DNA from: Circinella minor
Taxonomy: Eukaryota; Mucoromycota; Mucoromycetes; Mucorales; Lichtheimiaceae
Direction of reading: 5' to 3'
NCBI GenBank assembly: GCA_016758965.1
Contig: JAEPRB010000151.1
Coordinates: forward strand, 35,890-99,889
Length of the DNA stretch: 64,000 nucleotides
The notes under the pieces are model-generated. The model was not told where the DNA came from. It saw only the letters and a program-made list of their open reading frames with translations, and did no database searches. Positions 1 through 12,583 of the stretch are shown piece after piece. Every line of letters starts with the position of its first letter. The first letter of the stretch is position 1. Both the position numbers and the translations under genes were made by a program.

Positions 1-370
1 TATAATCATTACCTTATTTTTTGAAAAATATATATATATATATACAACCAGCAGAGGTGATGTCGACCAAGTAATTCAATGAATTTAAGAGTATTCAATG
101 ACATAAGGTCAGAAAATAAAGATTTACATTTTTTTCTCGATCGAACAATAAGAAATATTTTATACCTAAGTTTGTATTATGATAACTAGATTAAGAATTA
201 AAAATAGTCATTAGATCTGCTGAGTAACCTAGTTTATATATGGAAATTGCCTTTTTAGGCGACAACGGACCGAGGGAAAATAGGTGAATTATATACAAAA
301 GCCGCAGATCAAGAAACTTGTCGTCTTTTTTTTTTTTTTTATTCATTCAAATCAAACTAATTAAAAAAAA
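1..370. other. Intergenic / upstream region of the first gene
   Basis: AT-rich sequence with a short TA run near 40 and a T run near 328-341. The last part is the likely promoter and 5' leader of the membrane-protein gene starting at 371. I see no coding region or RNA gene. Confidence 0.5.
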
Positions 371-1494
371 ATGTCATTTTTCAAGAATAACAAGACAACA
401 ACAACAGACCCTATCACATCCGCAAAAAAAATGACTATAAATCATAGTGGCGAAAATCGCAGTACTAAACAAGATGGTACTACGGCTACCTATAATAATG
501 CTGATAACAAGGAGGAAAACCCGTCGCGACTCGTTCCTGGAGGCAAGATTCCGAATCAAGGAAAAGTAATGGTTCGACAGTTTGCGTCGTTATTAGTTAT
601 GTTAACTATTCAAGTCGGTATTCCATTGGCTTTGTACTACGGTTTACGAAATAAAATTGGTGTGGTATATGCCCTCGTGATCTCTGGTATCCCACCTTTC
701 CTTTTTGTGATTGTTGAATTTATACGAAGCAGAAAAATTGATATCCTCGGATGTATTATTGGTGGCTCTTTTATTATTAGTGGTGCGGTTTCTATTGCAA
801 GTGGTATGTATAACTTTTCTTTTCAGTGTTGAGTGTTGGATTAATACTTATATCTTTTTTTTTATATATATTTTTAGGTGATGAGCGTGCTGCACTTATT
901 CGAGATTCCGCTGTTGCCGCCATTGTTGGATTCTTTTTCCTACTTTCACTTATACCCCTTACTACTAAATGGCTTGTAATCCGTCCTCTTACATTTATTA
1001 TGGGTCAGCAAATGTTCAGTCACGTAAATTACCAATGGATTGATCGGGAGGGTAACCCACAACAACAAAATATTATGGCCTGGCAGTGGGAGCACATCAG
1101 ATATTTTCGCTGGAGTATGCGAATCCAATCCGCATTGTGGAGTTTTGTACTCATTATGCAACTTGTTGCGTGTGTTTTGTTTGTTGAGGCTACTGATATG
1201 TCAGTCGATGATATTGTCAAATACAACAACATTATTACCTCGGCTTATACACCTATCATGATTACAATAAGTATTGCAGCAGCTATTTATGGTCGCAGTT
1301 TTGAAAAATGTATTGGTAAATTATGGGTAGAAGAAAATGACTTTACAGACAAGTTCAAATACCAACAAGAACAAGATGACGAAGGCAGTGAAGAAACACA
1401 ACAAGTAGATGGACAGCAACAGTATAAAATCCAAAACAATGGGGATGATACAAGGGATGAGGAACAACAACGGCGAGTTACAAACATGGTATAA
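371..1494 (+). CDS. Polytopic membrane protein, VC0807-like family
   Basis: Two exons (371-803, 878-1494) joined by a 74 bp GT-AG intron give 349 residues. The first ~70 residues are hydrophilic and Asn/Thr-rich. About six hydrophobic segments follow: around 70-92, 96-113, 122-142, 153-172, 225-244 and 256-276. An acidic, Gln-rich cytoplasmic-type tail closes the protein. A basic turn (RSRKIDILG), then a Gly/Ser-rich helix and the charged loop GDERAALIRDS just before the next helix, resembles the VC0807 family of small integral membrane proteins. The biochemical role of that family is unknown to me, and no catalytic motif is visible. The ATG at 371 directly follows an A-rich leader. The frame breaks at 804 unless the intron is removed, and splicing restores an uninterrupted helix series. 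Exon model is firm; family call is moderate. Confidence 0.75.
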
Positions 1495-2300
1495 TAAGGA
1501 CATATAAAAGTTTCCTAGTATTGCATTATTAGACTGTTCTTTTTTTTTTTGTACATTTTAAGCCTTCTTCTATTTTTTTTTCTTTTTCTCTTTCCTTTCT
1601 CTAATTGTTATTAGACATCATATTACGTACCTTTTGTATAGCACCACTCTCATCTAATATCATATTATGATAAACTTTTATATACATTGATAGACACTAT
1701 GTTTATTTTTATGTTAGCTTATATAAATTAGTATACTGTAGAATTATTAATATTATAATATATTTTATCTTTTCATAGTAGTAACATTAATGTAGCATTG
1801 ATAATAATACCAATAATATTATAATGTACGATAATTGTAACGTTGACAAAAACCTTTGCTTTTTTATTTAGAAGCATAGAGTCCAGTGCCCGTCAGATTA
1901 TCAGATTATAACCAGAGATTTTTTAGCCAGTAAAAGTGTAAGGGCGATCAGTCATTAGTCATCAAGAAAATGCTGATAATGGATATAAATTAGTTAATTA
2001 CCACAACTATTAAAATACTATAATGATAGCTTTTTGAATGGTAAAATGATAATAAAAAAAGGGTTTTTTGTTATTGGGGAACCCATTCATCATTTGAAAT
2101 TCATTCAAAGTGAAATGTTCCTGAAAATGTCATTGGTCTAAATTAAATTACCGGCATATCATAGTTTGACAGTTAACATGAAACATAACCCGCTGGCTCT
2201 ATTTTCATATTTTTTTTTTCTTTCTTTTCTGTTTCTTTTCTTCAAACCAACAACAAAAATCCTCTCTTCCATTGTTCGTCGTTCTTATAAAACCATTGTA
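1495..2300. other. Intergenic region and BPL leader
   Basis: AT-rich 3' flank of the membrane-protein gene, followed by the pyrimidine-rich leader (about 2207-2250) of the biotin ligase gene. The leader stays open in the ligase frame back to 2166, but only from a TTG, so it is treated as untranslated. Nothing else seen. Confidence 0.5.
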
Positions 2301-4603
2301 ATGACTGGTATTAATGTATTAATTTATACCGGCAATGGTACTTCACCTAATTCTGTTCGCCATACACAAAAAACATTAAAATCGTTATTGGGTCATGCCT
2401 ACGATGTTGTATCAGTAGACGCCAAAACGTTGCGTGTGGAGCCGTGGGAAGAAACCTGTGCTTTGTTGGTCATGCCTGGCGGACGAGATTTACCCTACTG
2501 CAATGATTTAAATGGTGTCGCTACCAGTCGCATCAAGCAATATGTTCGTGGCGGAGGTCGTTATCTAGGCCTTTGTGCAGGTGGTTATTTTGGTTCCAGC
2601 ACAATTGAATTCGAACAAGAGAGAAAAGACATGCAAGTTTGTGGTAAGCGCGAACTTGAATTTTTCCCTGGATTATGCCGTGGAACTGTATACCCTGGTT
2701 TTGTGTATGAAAGCGAACAAGGTGCTCGTAGTGCAGCTGTTCGATTAGCCAACGAACATTTACAAGCTTATTATCCATCCGATTCGCTTGTTCCAAAATC
2801 TATCGATATGTATTATAATGGTGGTGGTTATTTTGCTCATGCAGATCAATACCCCAATGTCCAAGTATTGGGTCGTTTTGTGGATGCAGGCATCTGCAAA
2901 GATGAAGATTATCCAGCAGCAGCAGTTCATTGTAGCGTGGGTCATGGTTCTGCCGTTTTGATTTCGACACATCCTGAATATGATATTACTCATTTGGAGC
3001 AACCTGATATTAATACAGCCATGTTTGCCGAATTAGTACGATCTGAACCTGATAGAAAATCATTTTTACGTGCTGTGTTTGCTAAAATGGATCTTCAAGT
3101 TGTTGGTTATGATAAGAATAGAGTGGATGAAATTAAAGTACCAGATTTGACGCCTATTTATTTAACGGCCATGAATGGACAAATTGCAAAAGCTGTTGCT
3201 ACAAACTTACAGACAGAAGCAAATGACTCGGTGATTACGGATTCGAATGATACCATCTTTCTCACAAACTCGAACGAGGATCCAGTGTTAAAAAAATTGG
3301 AAGCATTGACAGTGGATGATAAAAATGATGAAGACAAGCCAAAGCCAATAGAAATTCGACTTCCTGATTATACATCTAATCCAGCTTGTCCGGATCGATC
3401 ACTGACTCCCTATTTCGATATCAGGAAATACTATGAAGCATTATTGGAACGACGTGATAAAGAATGGGGTGGTGGAAAGTGGTATCGTTTTGGTAATGCT
3501 TTGATGTATGCTGAGGTGATCAACAGTACCCAAACTATTTTAGACAAGTACGTATCATATAATGATTTGTCAATTAAAATAATTGGTGAAGGATATAAAA
3601 AGCTGACATTTTTTTTTTTTTGTGTATAAAAGGAATTACAATTTTGCTCAACAATTGCCAACCGGTCTTGCTTGTATAGCAACAACTCAACTTGCGGCTA
3701 GAGGTACGTATAAAAAAAAGTGTGTGATAATTAATGAATATTAAACCAAAATCTATTGTCAAATATTTTAGCTCGCGGTCGTAACTCGTGGGTATCACAA
3801 ATGGGTGCACTTCAATTCAGTTTTGTTCTTCGTCACAGTCTTCGTCTTTCAAATTCACCAGTTGTATTTCTTCAATATCTAATCGCACTTGCCGTTGTTG
3901 AAAGTGTGCGAACACGTAAAGGATATGAAGAAGTTCCTCTTCGGGTTAAATGGCCAAATGATGTTTATGCTGAGGATGGTGACGATTTGAAAAAGGTTGG
4001 AGGATTACTTGTTAATTCAAGTTTTGTTCAGGATGAATTCTTGGTTGTCATTGGTAAGTCATTAAAGGGAAAGGATATAAAATGTGGTTTTTATTCTGAA
4101 TTAATGGTATTAATGATTGATGTATTTATAGGATGTGGCATTAATGTATCTAATCCACGACCAACTGTATCCATAAATGATGTAATTCAAAAGCATAACT
4201 CTTCCTTACCTAGAATCACGCCAGAAGATATGCTTGCAGGTATCTTGGTTACTTTTGAAAAGTTCTATTCAGACTTTTGTGAAAAGGGTATGGGATCTTG
4301 GTTTCTAGATCTTTATTATAAGCGATGGTTGCACAGGTAAATTAATTTATTGATTATATGATGATCAGGAAGTGAAAGTGAAAAAGATATAAAATCTAAT
4401 GTTTTCTCTTTTTTTAAAAAAAAAGTGACAAGATTGTAACTTTAACAACGCATGATAATGTACGAGTCAAAATTACTGGTATAACTAGTGACTATGGTAT
4501 GCTTGAGGCAATTGCTATTGAAGGTGACAAAAAACGTTATACTTTACAGCCCGATGGCAATAGTTTTGATATGTTGAAGGGTTTAATCATGAAAAAAATG
4601 TAA
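2301..4603 (+). CDS. BPL1: Biotin--protein ligase (holocarboxylase synthetase), BPL1-like
   Basis: Five exons (2301-3547, 3633-3703, 3772-4053, 4132-4336, 4426-4603) encode 660 residues. The enzyme activates biotin as biotinyl-AMP and attaches it to a lysine of carboxylases such as acetyl-CoA and pyruvate carboxylase. The N-terminal half (about 1-270) is the glutamine-amidotransferase-like BPL_N domain of fungal/animal ligases: it opens INVLIYTGNGTS and carries MPGGRDLPY and GLCAGGYFG. An acidic linker follows, then the catalytic domain from about 385, with TTQLAAR, KWPNDVY (K499) and GGLLVNSSF, and a C-terminal SH3-like domain. The start at 2301 matches the usual BPL_N beginning. The biotin-binding loop, normally GRGR-x4-W, reads ARAR-x4-W at 438-446 across intron 2. 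That is unusual; see findings. Confidence 0.93.
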
Positions 4604-5739
4604 AATTATTATCCACTCTAAAATCACTATATACATATTCCAAACCTATTTGCAAAATTATTCAAAAAAAAAAAGTTGTTTTTTATAATGTATAACTAAT
4701 AGCATTCTTACGTCTAAATAACTAAATTAATTAAACTAGTTAAAGTTTTGGAACGGGGAGAAAGAGAGAATAAAAAATATTACAAATTACACATAAGAGC
4801 ATGCTTAGAAAAGGCTAGCTTGAAGGGTGGGAAGGAGATTCAGAGTTGAATGAAGGGAGAAAAGGAGTCAAGCTATTAAAAAACATTTGAGATATATGAT
4901 ATCTTGTTGCAAGAAGAATCTATTCTTGTATATTGCTTTGAAGGCTTCGCTTTCCTATTACTTACAGATATCATCAGAATGATGTATCAAATGTCTATGA
5001 CCATTTCATCCACTTCTATTTTTTTCTAATGGAGAATCTGTATCGTTTGTTAATCTATCGTAAAGTTATTAAAACATAAACTCGTATTCACAATCAAGAA
5101 GCTCTTGTGGACGAAGTGTAACTTAATAAGGTATGTTTTTTATGGGACTTGGGTAATTTTGCAGTACTGCAAATGTAGTACTTTTTTGTAGTAGTAGTAG
5201 TCGAACAACACCGGGCTTTTCTGTACAACTGATCGGATTTTATCGAGTATTACTAACGATAAAAGTTGTTTTACAATACTATTCTTCCGGTAGTTTACAT
5301 ATGTGCTGTTTCTCGTCATTTTTGAGCATTCTATTTGAAACTAAATTAATCTTTTTATACATCTTAATTCACAAGGTATTAGATCTAAAGTCGCTGTATT
5401 ATTGCCTCAAATACATATATTGAGCAGTATACAGTATAATACTGACATTACTAATATTATTATCAATTACGTAAATAATGAATTATGTTGCTATATTATG
5501 AAAAAGGATCTCAATATAATATAAAGTTGCATAAAGCAAAAGTAGCGCCAAAAAAAAAAATTAAAGTTTTAAAGCAAAACCTTTTTCTCTACCAGATTCG
5601 ATCATTTAACTATTCAATAAGGCAATGAATTAGGCAAACGCTCTACCTATCAAGCCATTTGAACCTTCATTTTAATTAATTATATCAGATCATTGATACC
5701 GGACTTCTTTTCTCATGTTTCTCCTTTTGTATAAAGACC
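4604..5739. other. Intergenic region between BPL and the F-box/LRR duplication
   Basis: AT-rich DNA with many in-frame stops in all frames. No RNA gene, convincing ORF or tandem array seen. The right edge is where sequence shared with the second F-box copy begins. Confidence 0.5.
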
Positions 5740-8733
5740 TGTGAAACGGTCAATGGTCATGGCCATATCTGACTTTATAATCTACCATTTTGCGCAGTAA
5801 AAAACCTTAATTTGTATCACAAATACGTAAATATATATTATTTGATTTTCTTTTTGAACAAACTTTCCATCTCTCTTTTTTTCAAAATTTTTGGCTTAGA
5901 CCAACAAAAAGCATGGGTCATGAACGTGAAAATGCATATGACACCATTTATTCAATTTTTAAAGATATCACCACGGTATCATCCTTAACAACAAAAAGTA
6001 AAAAGAAAAATAAAAAGCAACAAAAGAAAAAGTCTGGTGGATTCACACAAGTTCCTACACTTAAAACTGTGGAAGAATATCTTGCGTATGGACACAATTA
6101 TGAACAGCAAAATGATCATCTCGCAGCATTGATCATTTACAACCAAGGACTCTTATCACTTACACCGCCTTCATTATCGTCATTAATTGACGATGATGAA
6201 GAGGATGACGATTCTCATCCATATGTTCAGCTGGAAAAAGCCAAACAAAAAGTATTAATCATTCTTATGAAACGTATTGAGGGATTTTCTTGGTCGTCAT
6301 TTCCAAATGAAGTCGTATCTATGATTTTCGATTCGCTCGAACTCGGAGATCTCTTGACGTGTGCAAATGTTTGTTCTGGATGGTTCGAATTTATAATGGA
6401 TAGTCCTGAATTTTGGAAACGTATCGCTACAGAAATGCCGGAAATGACGAAATTATCACTCGAACCATTGCTGCGACAGCATACACAAAAATTCGAGCTA
6501 CAAGGTCCGATAGGTGTTCAAGCTTTAGAAGATTTATTTCTATTTCTGACTCAAATATCACTTGCACCGAAGGGATCATCCTCGTTAACCGCCTCTAGTG
6601 ATAACTGTTACTCCATTCAAGAACTATGTAATTATTATTTTTTGATCTAAAGCAAGAGTACGGAAAAGAGTAATTATATCATTACAATAAAAACGTGACA
6701 CGGAGAAATATTGAGGATTGTCTAAAGATGGAATAACTTATTTAATATATACTCCTTGAATTTAGCCTTTAAAGATATACAAATGACAGATAATGCTATT
6801 CTTTTGTTAGAAGAAGCGCTAAGGTCAATTGGTCCAGCATTAAAACGAGTAGAAATTTGTAACTGTGATATTTCAGATAAGCAAGTCTTTGAAGTGATGG
6901 CAAGATCGTGTTCCAACGTCTCGCACATTTCATATACACATATGAAAATACACAATACTGGTGATTCACCAAACTATCTCCATGTTTTCCCTCATTTCGT
7001 CGATACATTCAAAAAAACATGGAATATTTCATTTAATAATCTTACTTATCTTAAGGTTATGCCACTTACAAACCTGCAGGACCGTGTAGATAGTGTTTTC
7101 CTTAATTATTATCGTTTTGAAGCACTTGAAGATTTATCACGAATTATCCGTCGCTCCCCACACCTACGTGAACTAATTTTGGATGCTCTTATCATGCTTA
7201 AGTATGGTGTTAGCGTGGCTCTCAAGCATTGTCCAAATATCGAAAATATAATGGTGACCTCTGACGAAGAGCTACAACCGATCATAACAACTACATCAAT
7301 AACTGATTATAAAGATAGTAATAATGAAGACGATGGTTATGAAGACGTCGGCACAAAAACAACAATTGTAACAAAGTCAGCAGCAAAAGAAAAAGGTCTT
7401 CGTAAACTAATCCTTGTCAAACCCAGAGGTCTCAAGTTTGGAATTCAAGATAAAGGAGAAAGTTTTGGGATATTCAAAAAACACCACAAAACATTGGAAA
7501 TACTATACTTGCGTTGTGATTTACATTGTAAATTATTTATAGAACTATCATCTTTTGGTGGTCCAAAATTACGTGAAATCAACTTGTCATTCCTGGTTGA
7601 CGGGGTTAGTCGAGAAGAATGTCACGACGCGATGGTAATGCTTTTTTCAAAATGTCCAAAACTAGAAGCCATTACAATCGATAGTCGCGAGCCGGGCAGA
7701 ATATATAGTACAACTAGAGTTCATTCTTCTCTTCTTGGTGGCTCAAACGAAGTATTGATGACCATGGGAAAAAACTGTCCACGCCTTCAGTACCTGTCCA
7801 TTAGAGATGAAAAGTTTCCATTGGGTTATGATGACATCGAATCGTTTATACTAACAGCAGAAGAAGGAGGCAAATCCTGCAAATTGACATATTTGGAAGC
7901 CAGCATAAACATGGAAAGCATGTTGGAAATTGTTCAACGACTCAAGAAATTAAGAACGTTGCGTATACCCAATGACAAGTCTGATTTACCAGTTAACCAT
8001 GAATATGTGGAAGGTCACAAGGAGAAAGTTCAACAAATTCTTTCAGAGCGTGGTGGTACTTTAATTCTAGACCCTTACCGTATTTATTAGAAAATATATG
8101 TTTTTTGTACAATTTTTTTGTGTTTTAATAAAAAGACGGGTTTTATACAATATCAGTTAGTAAATTATCCAATTATACTATATAATAAATTATATATGAG
8201 ATTTAATGTATGTAGAAAAAAAGCTATGTCGACACCAATAATTACTCCATATCTTACTGTTTTCTTTATCTCCAAAGTTTCGTAATACACCCGAACTTTT
8301 CTGTTTAGAACGTAACACATATACTGGAATTGTATAGAACTGTCTATGATTAGATAGGTTGAGACATGTATACGTATAATGAAATGTACGAAATGGAATT
8401 CTGTAATGAAAATTTTATTCTCTTCGTTTTATAAAAGCCAACATCGTGATTATTGGGAATTATGATTGAATCATACAAGAATATAAAAAACAAATTCATT
8501 CAATTTATAGCATAAAATACTGGGATTGTATAATAAAATACATTTGTTTTTTTGAAAGAGTGTCACCTCATCGTTGGAGAATGAAAAATATTCAAGATAA
8601 GTAGGGATATTCTCTACCTATTTGCGCCACGAAATCTCAGCGCAATAAGTTGTATCCAGCAGCAGAAATAATTAGGGGAACCTATCGCTACTTTATACAG
8701 ATGTGCTTATCCATATGGGCATAATGCGATATC
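5740..8733 (+). repeat. Tandem segmental duplication, copy A
   Basis: About 3.0 kb that recurs at 9575-12583. It covers ~170 bp of upstream DNA, the whole F-box/LRR gene and ~640 bp downstream. Left halves are almost identical: between 5740 and about 6368 I see a single mismatch (5911, G versus A at 9746). The 3' flanks differ by many substitutions and small indels but stay alignable to the shared stretch near 8700-8733. Start-to-start offset is 3,835 bp. Confidence 0.9.
5913..8090 (+). CDS. TPR / F-box / leucine-rich-repeat protein (Pof3/Dia2-like architecture), copy A
   Basis: Two exons (5913-6627, 6766-8090) give 679 residues. After a Lys-rich nuclear-localisation-like patch (28-42) comes a TPR-like helical segment (about 52-118, with YGHNYEQQNDHLAALIIYNQG) interrupted by an acidic DDDEEDDD loop. 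An F-box follows (about 129-172: FPNEVVSMIFDSLELGDLL ... FWKRI). The rest is a series of irregular leucine-rich repeats, seen as LRELILDAL, LRKLILVKP, LEILYLRCDL, LREINLSFL and LQYLSI. In the TPR-F-box-LRR order the F-box binds Skp1 of an SCF ubiquitin ligase and the LRRs select substrates, as in fission-yeast Pof3 and budding-yeast Dia2. The target is not knowable here. The 138 bp intron is inferred from frame and from conservation in copy B. A paralogue lies directly downstream. Confidence 0.85.
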
Positions 8734-9574
8734 CGTACCTCCGTTTAAAGCATAACAATGTAACTACTAGAATCTGCTATATCTGTAAATACTATATATT
8801 ATTTCACGTTTTAGAAGCGATATATATATTAAACTGTTTTTTGTCTGGAAGATATTTCTGTTACTTACTGTTAATATCATATCATATAACACTTATTGAA
8901 TATTTAAAGCTAAAACCGAAAAAAAAACCCATCGTGCGTTGCTTCATGACCTGATGTCGCCACTCCTCAGCTAATACCTCTTTAACTTCTTTATGTAACT
9001 GAAAATTTGATGTTAGATTATTTACGCTCCGATGTATAACAAAGTCTCGCAGCAGAAATTGTAACATTTCATTATAAAATAAATGTTGGTACACACTTGC
9101 ATCTAATATAATTGACTTAGTATTCAAAGCCCCTCAAATATTATTTATCTAGCGCTATAAAAACAATCATATATTATATTGTATTGGGTTTATGGTTGAA
9201 GTACTGCTAACGTGTTTCTACTTTCTGGCTATGTAGATGTAATTGTTGGTGAAGAACTGTAATTCTTGTACATCAAATTTATACTCTTACGTACTAAATG
9301 TCCCCTCTTTCTATGTATTTATACACCAGTAAAATAAAAAGTTTTCTTCCATCCTGGTGATTGATGAATTCCTTTCTATAATTTTTTTGTTTGTCCCATT
9401 AACACTTTAAAAATAACGCTATCAAGTTTTGTATTTGAGAAGTTTTCAATAAAATTACTTTATGTACTTGTCTGTTTAAGGTTAGCAAAATAAACGAGCA
9501 TACTGGAGAAATGAAACAAGGGAAAAAAGAAATACTAAGATTAATATTAATAGACCTGTGTAAATATTAAATTT
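8734..9574. other. Unique spacer between the duplicated units
   Basis: About 840 bp present only once in the window, lying between the end of copy A homology and the start of copy B homology. AT-rich, with short open frames only and no coding signal I trust. No transposase, terminal repeats or target-site duplication seen. Confidence 0.5.
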
Positions 9575-12500
9575 TGTGAAACGGTCAATGGTCATGGCCA
9601 TATCTGACTTTATAATCTACCATTTTGCGCAGTAAAAAACCTTAATTTGTATCACAAATACGTAAATATATATTATTTGATTTTCTTTTTGAACAAACTT
9701 TCCATCTCTCTTTTTTTCAAAATTTTTGGCTTAGACCAACAAAAAACATGGGTCATGAACGTGAAAATGCATATGACACCATTTATTCAATTTTTAAAGA
9801 TATCACCACGGTATCATCCTTAACAACAAAAAGTAAAAAGAAAAATAAAAAGCAACAAAAGAAAAAGTCTGGTGGATTCACACAAGTTCCTACACTTAAA
9901 ACTGTGGAAGAATATCTTGCGTATGGACACAATTATGAACAGCAAAATGATCATCTCGCAGCATTGATCATTTACAACCAAGGACTCTTATCACTTACAC
10001 CGCCTTCATTATCGTCATTAATTGACGATGATGAAGAGGATGACGATTCTCATCCATATGTTCAGCTGGAAAAAGCCAAACAAAAAGTATTAATCATTCT
10101 TATGAAACGTATTGAGGGATTTTCTTGGTCGTCATTTCCAAATGAAGTCGTATCTATGATTTTCGATTCGCTCGAACTCGGAGATCTCTTGACGTGTGCA
10201 AATGTTTGTTCTGAATGGTTCGAATTTATAATGGATAGTCCTGAATTTTGGAAACGTATCGCTACAGAAATGCCGGAAATGAAGAAATTATCACTCGAAC
10301 CATTGCTGCGACAGCATACACAAAAATTCGAGCTACAAGGTCCGATGGGTGTTCAAGCTTTAGAAGATTTATTTCTATTTCTGACTCAAATATCACTTGC
10401 ACCAGAGGGATCATCCTCGTTAACCGCCTCTAGTGATAACTGTTACTCCATTCAAGAACTATGTAATTATTATTTTTTGACCTAAGACAAGAGTACGGAA
10501 AAGAGTAATTATATTATTACAATAAAACGTGACACAGAGAAATATTGAGGATTGTCTAAAGATGGAATAACTTATTTAATATATACTCCTTGAATTTAGC
10601 CTTTAAAGATATACAAATGACAGATAATGCCATTCTTTTGCTAGAAGAAGCGTTAAGGTCAATTGGTCCAGCATTAAAACGAGTAGAAATTTGTAACTGT
10701 GATATTTCAGATAAGCAAGTCTTTAAACTCATGGCACGATCGTGTTCCAACGTCTCGCACATTTCATATACACATATGGCAATACGCAATACCGGGGAAA
10801 CACCAAATTATTCATATGCTTTCCCTCATTTCACCGATACATCAAAAAAACCATGGAATATTTCATTTAATAATCTTACTTATCTTAAGGTTATGCCACT
10901 TACAAGCCTACAGGACTATATGGGTGGTACTTCCTTCGATTATTTTCGTTTTGAAGCATTTGAAGATTTATCACGAATTATCCGTCGCTCCCCACACCTA
11001 CGTGAACTAATTTTGGATACTCTTGTCAGGCTTAAGTATGGTTTTAGCGTGGCTCTCAAGCATTGTCCAAATATTGAAAATATAATGGTGACCTCTGACG
11101 AAAAGCTACAACCGATCATAACAACTACATCAATAACTGACTATAAAGATAGTAATAATGAAGACGATGATTATAAAGACGTCGACACAAAAACAACAAT
11201 TGCAACAAAGTCAGCAGCAAAAGAAAAAGGTCTTCGTAAACTAATCCTTGTCAAACCCAGAGGTCTCAAATTTGGAATTGAAGATAAAGGAGAAAGTTTT
11301 GGGATATTCAAAAAACACCACAAAACATTGGAAATACTATACTTGCGTTGTGATTTACATTGTAAATTATTCATAGAACTATCATCTTTTGGTGGTCCAG
11401 AATTACGTGAAATCAACTTGTCATTCCTGGTTGACGGGGTTAGTCGAAAAGAATGTCACAACGCGATGGTAATGCTTTTTTCAAAATGTCCAAAACTAGA
11501 AGCCATTACAATCGATAGTCGCGAGCCGGGTAGAATGTATTGTACAACTAGAGTTCATTCTCTTCCTGGTGGCTCAAACGAAGTATTGATGACCATGGGA
11601 AAAAACTGTCCACGCCTTCAGTACCTGTCCATTAGGGATGAAAAGTTTCCATTGGGTTATCATGACATCGAATCGTTTATATTAACAGCAGAAGAAGGAG
11701 GCAAATCCTGCAAATTGACATATTTGGAAGCCAGCATAAACAAGGAAAGCATGTTAGAAATTGTTCAACGACTCAAGAAATTAAGAACGTTGCGTATACC
11801 CGATGACAAGCCTGATTTACCAGTTAACCATAAATATGTGGAAGGTCACAAGGAGAAAGTTCAACAAATTCTTTCAGAGCGTGGTGGTACTTTAATTCTA
11901 GACCCTTATCCTACTTATTAGAAAATATAATATTTTTCCCTATAAATATGTTTACGTACGATTTTTCTGTGTTTAATAAAAAGGCGGGCTGTAGACAATA
12001 TCAGCTAGTAAATTATCCAATTATACTATAATAAATTATACACGAGATTTAATGTATAATGTAGAAAAAAGCTATGTCAACACCAATAATTACTCGATAT
12101 CTTACTGTTTTCTTTATCTCCAAAGTTTCGCAATACAGCCAAATTTCTCTGTTTAAAACGTAACACATATACTGGAGCTGTATAGAACTGTCTATGATTA
12201 GAGTAGCTTAAGACATGTATACGTATAATGAAATGTACGAAATGAAATTCTGTAATGAAAATTTTATTTTCTTCGTTCTATAAAAGCGAACATCGTGATT
12301 ATTGTGAATGTATGATTGAATCATACAAGAATATAAAAAACAAATTCATTCAATTTATAGCATAAAATACTGGGATTGCATAATAAAATAAAGTCGTTTT
12401 TTTTTGAAAGGGTGTCACCTCATTGGTCAAGAATGAAAAATATTCAAGATAAGTAGGGATATTCTCTACCTATTTGCACCACGAAATCACAGCGCAATAA

Positions 12501-12583
12501 GTTGTATCCAGCAGAAATAATTAGGGGAGCCTCTCGGTATTTTATACAGAGATGTGCTTATCCATGTGGGATAATGCGATATA
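9575..12583 (+). repeat. Tandem segmental duplication, copy B
   Basis: Second unit of the direct duplication with 5740-8733. Homology starts abruptly at the sequence TGTGAAACGG (9575, matching 5740) and ends around 12583, after which the two flanks no longer align. Orientation is direct. Confidence 0.9.
9748..11921 (+). CDS. TPR / F-box / leucine-rich-repeat protein, copy B
   Basis: Two exons (9748-10462, 10600-11921) give 678 residues in the same TPR-F-box-LRR order as copy A. The first exons differ at only a handful of residues: G156E just after the F-box cysteine, T179K, I205M, K228E, and the last codon before the in-frame intron stop. The second exons are more divergent, mostly in the first LRR block (about residues 300-390), where runs such as KIHNTGDSPNYLH / AIRNTGETPNYSY and VDSVFLNYY / MGGTSFDYF differ while flanking LRR cores are conserved. 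One codon is missing in copy B near 11560. The reading frame is intact, so both copies look functional. Divergence confined to the putative substrate-binding surface would fit target diversification, but this is inference. Confidence 0.85.

Noticed and set aside
2166..2300. N-terminal extension of the biotin ligase with a hydrophobic Phe/Leu-rich segment
   Set aside because: It opens with TTG and is translated pyrimidine-rich leader. The conserved BPL_N start is at the ATG at 2301.
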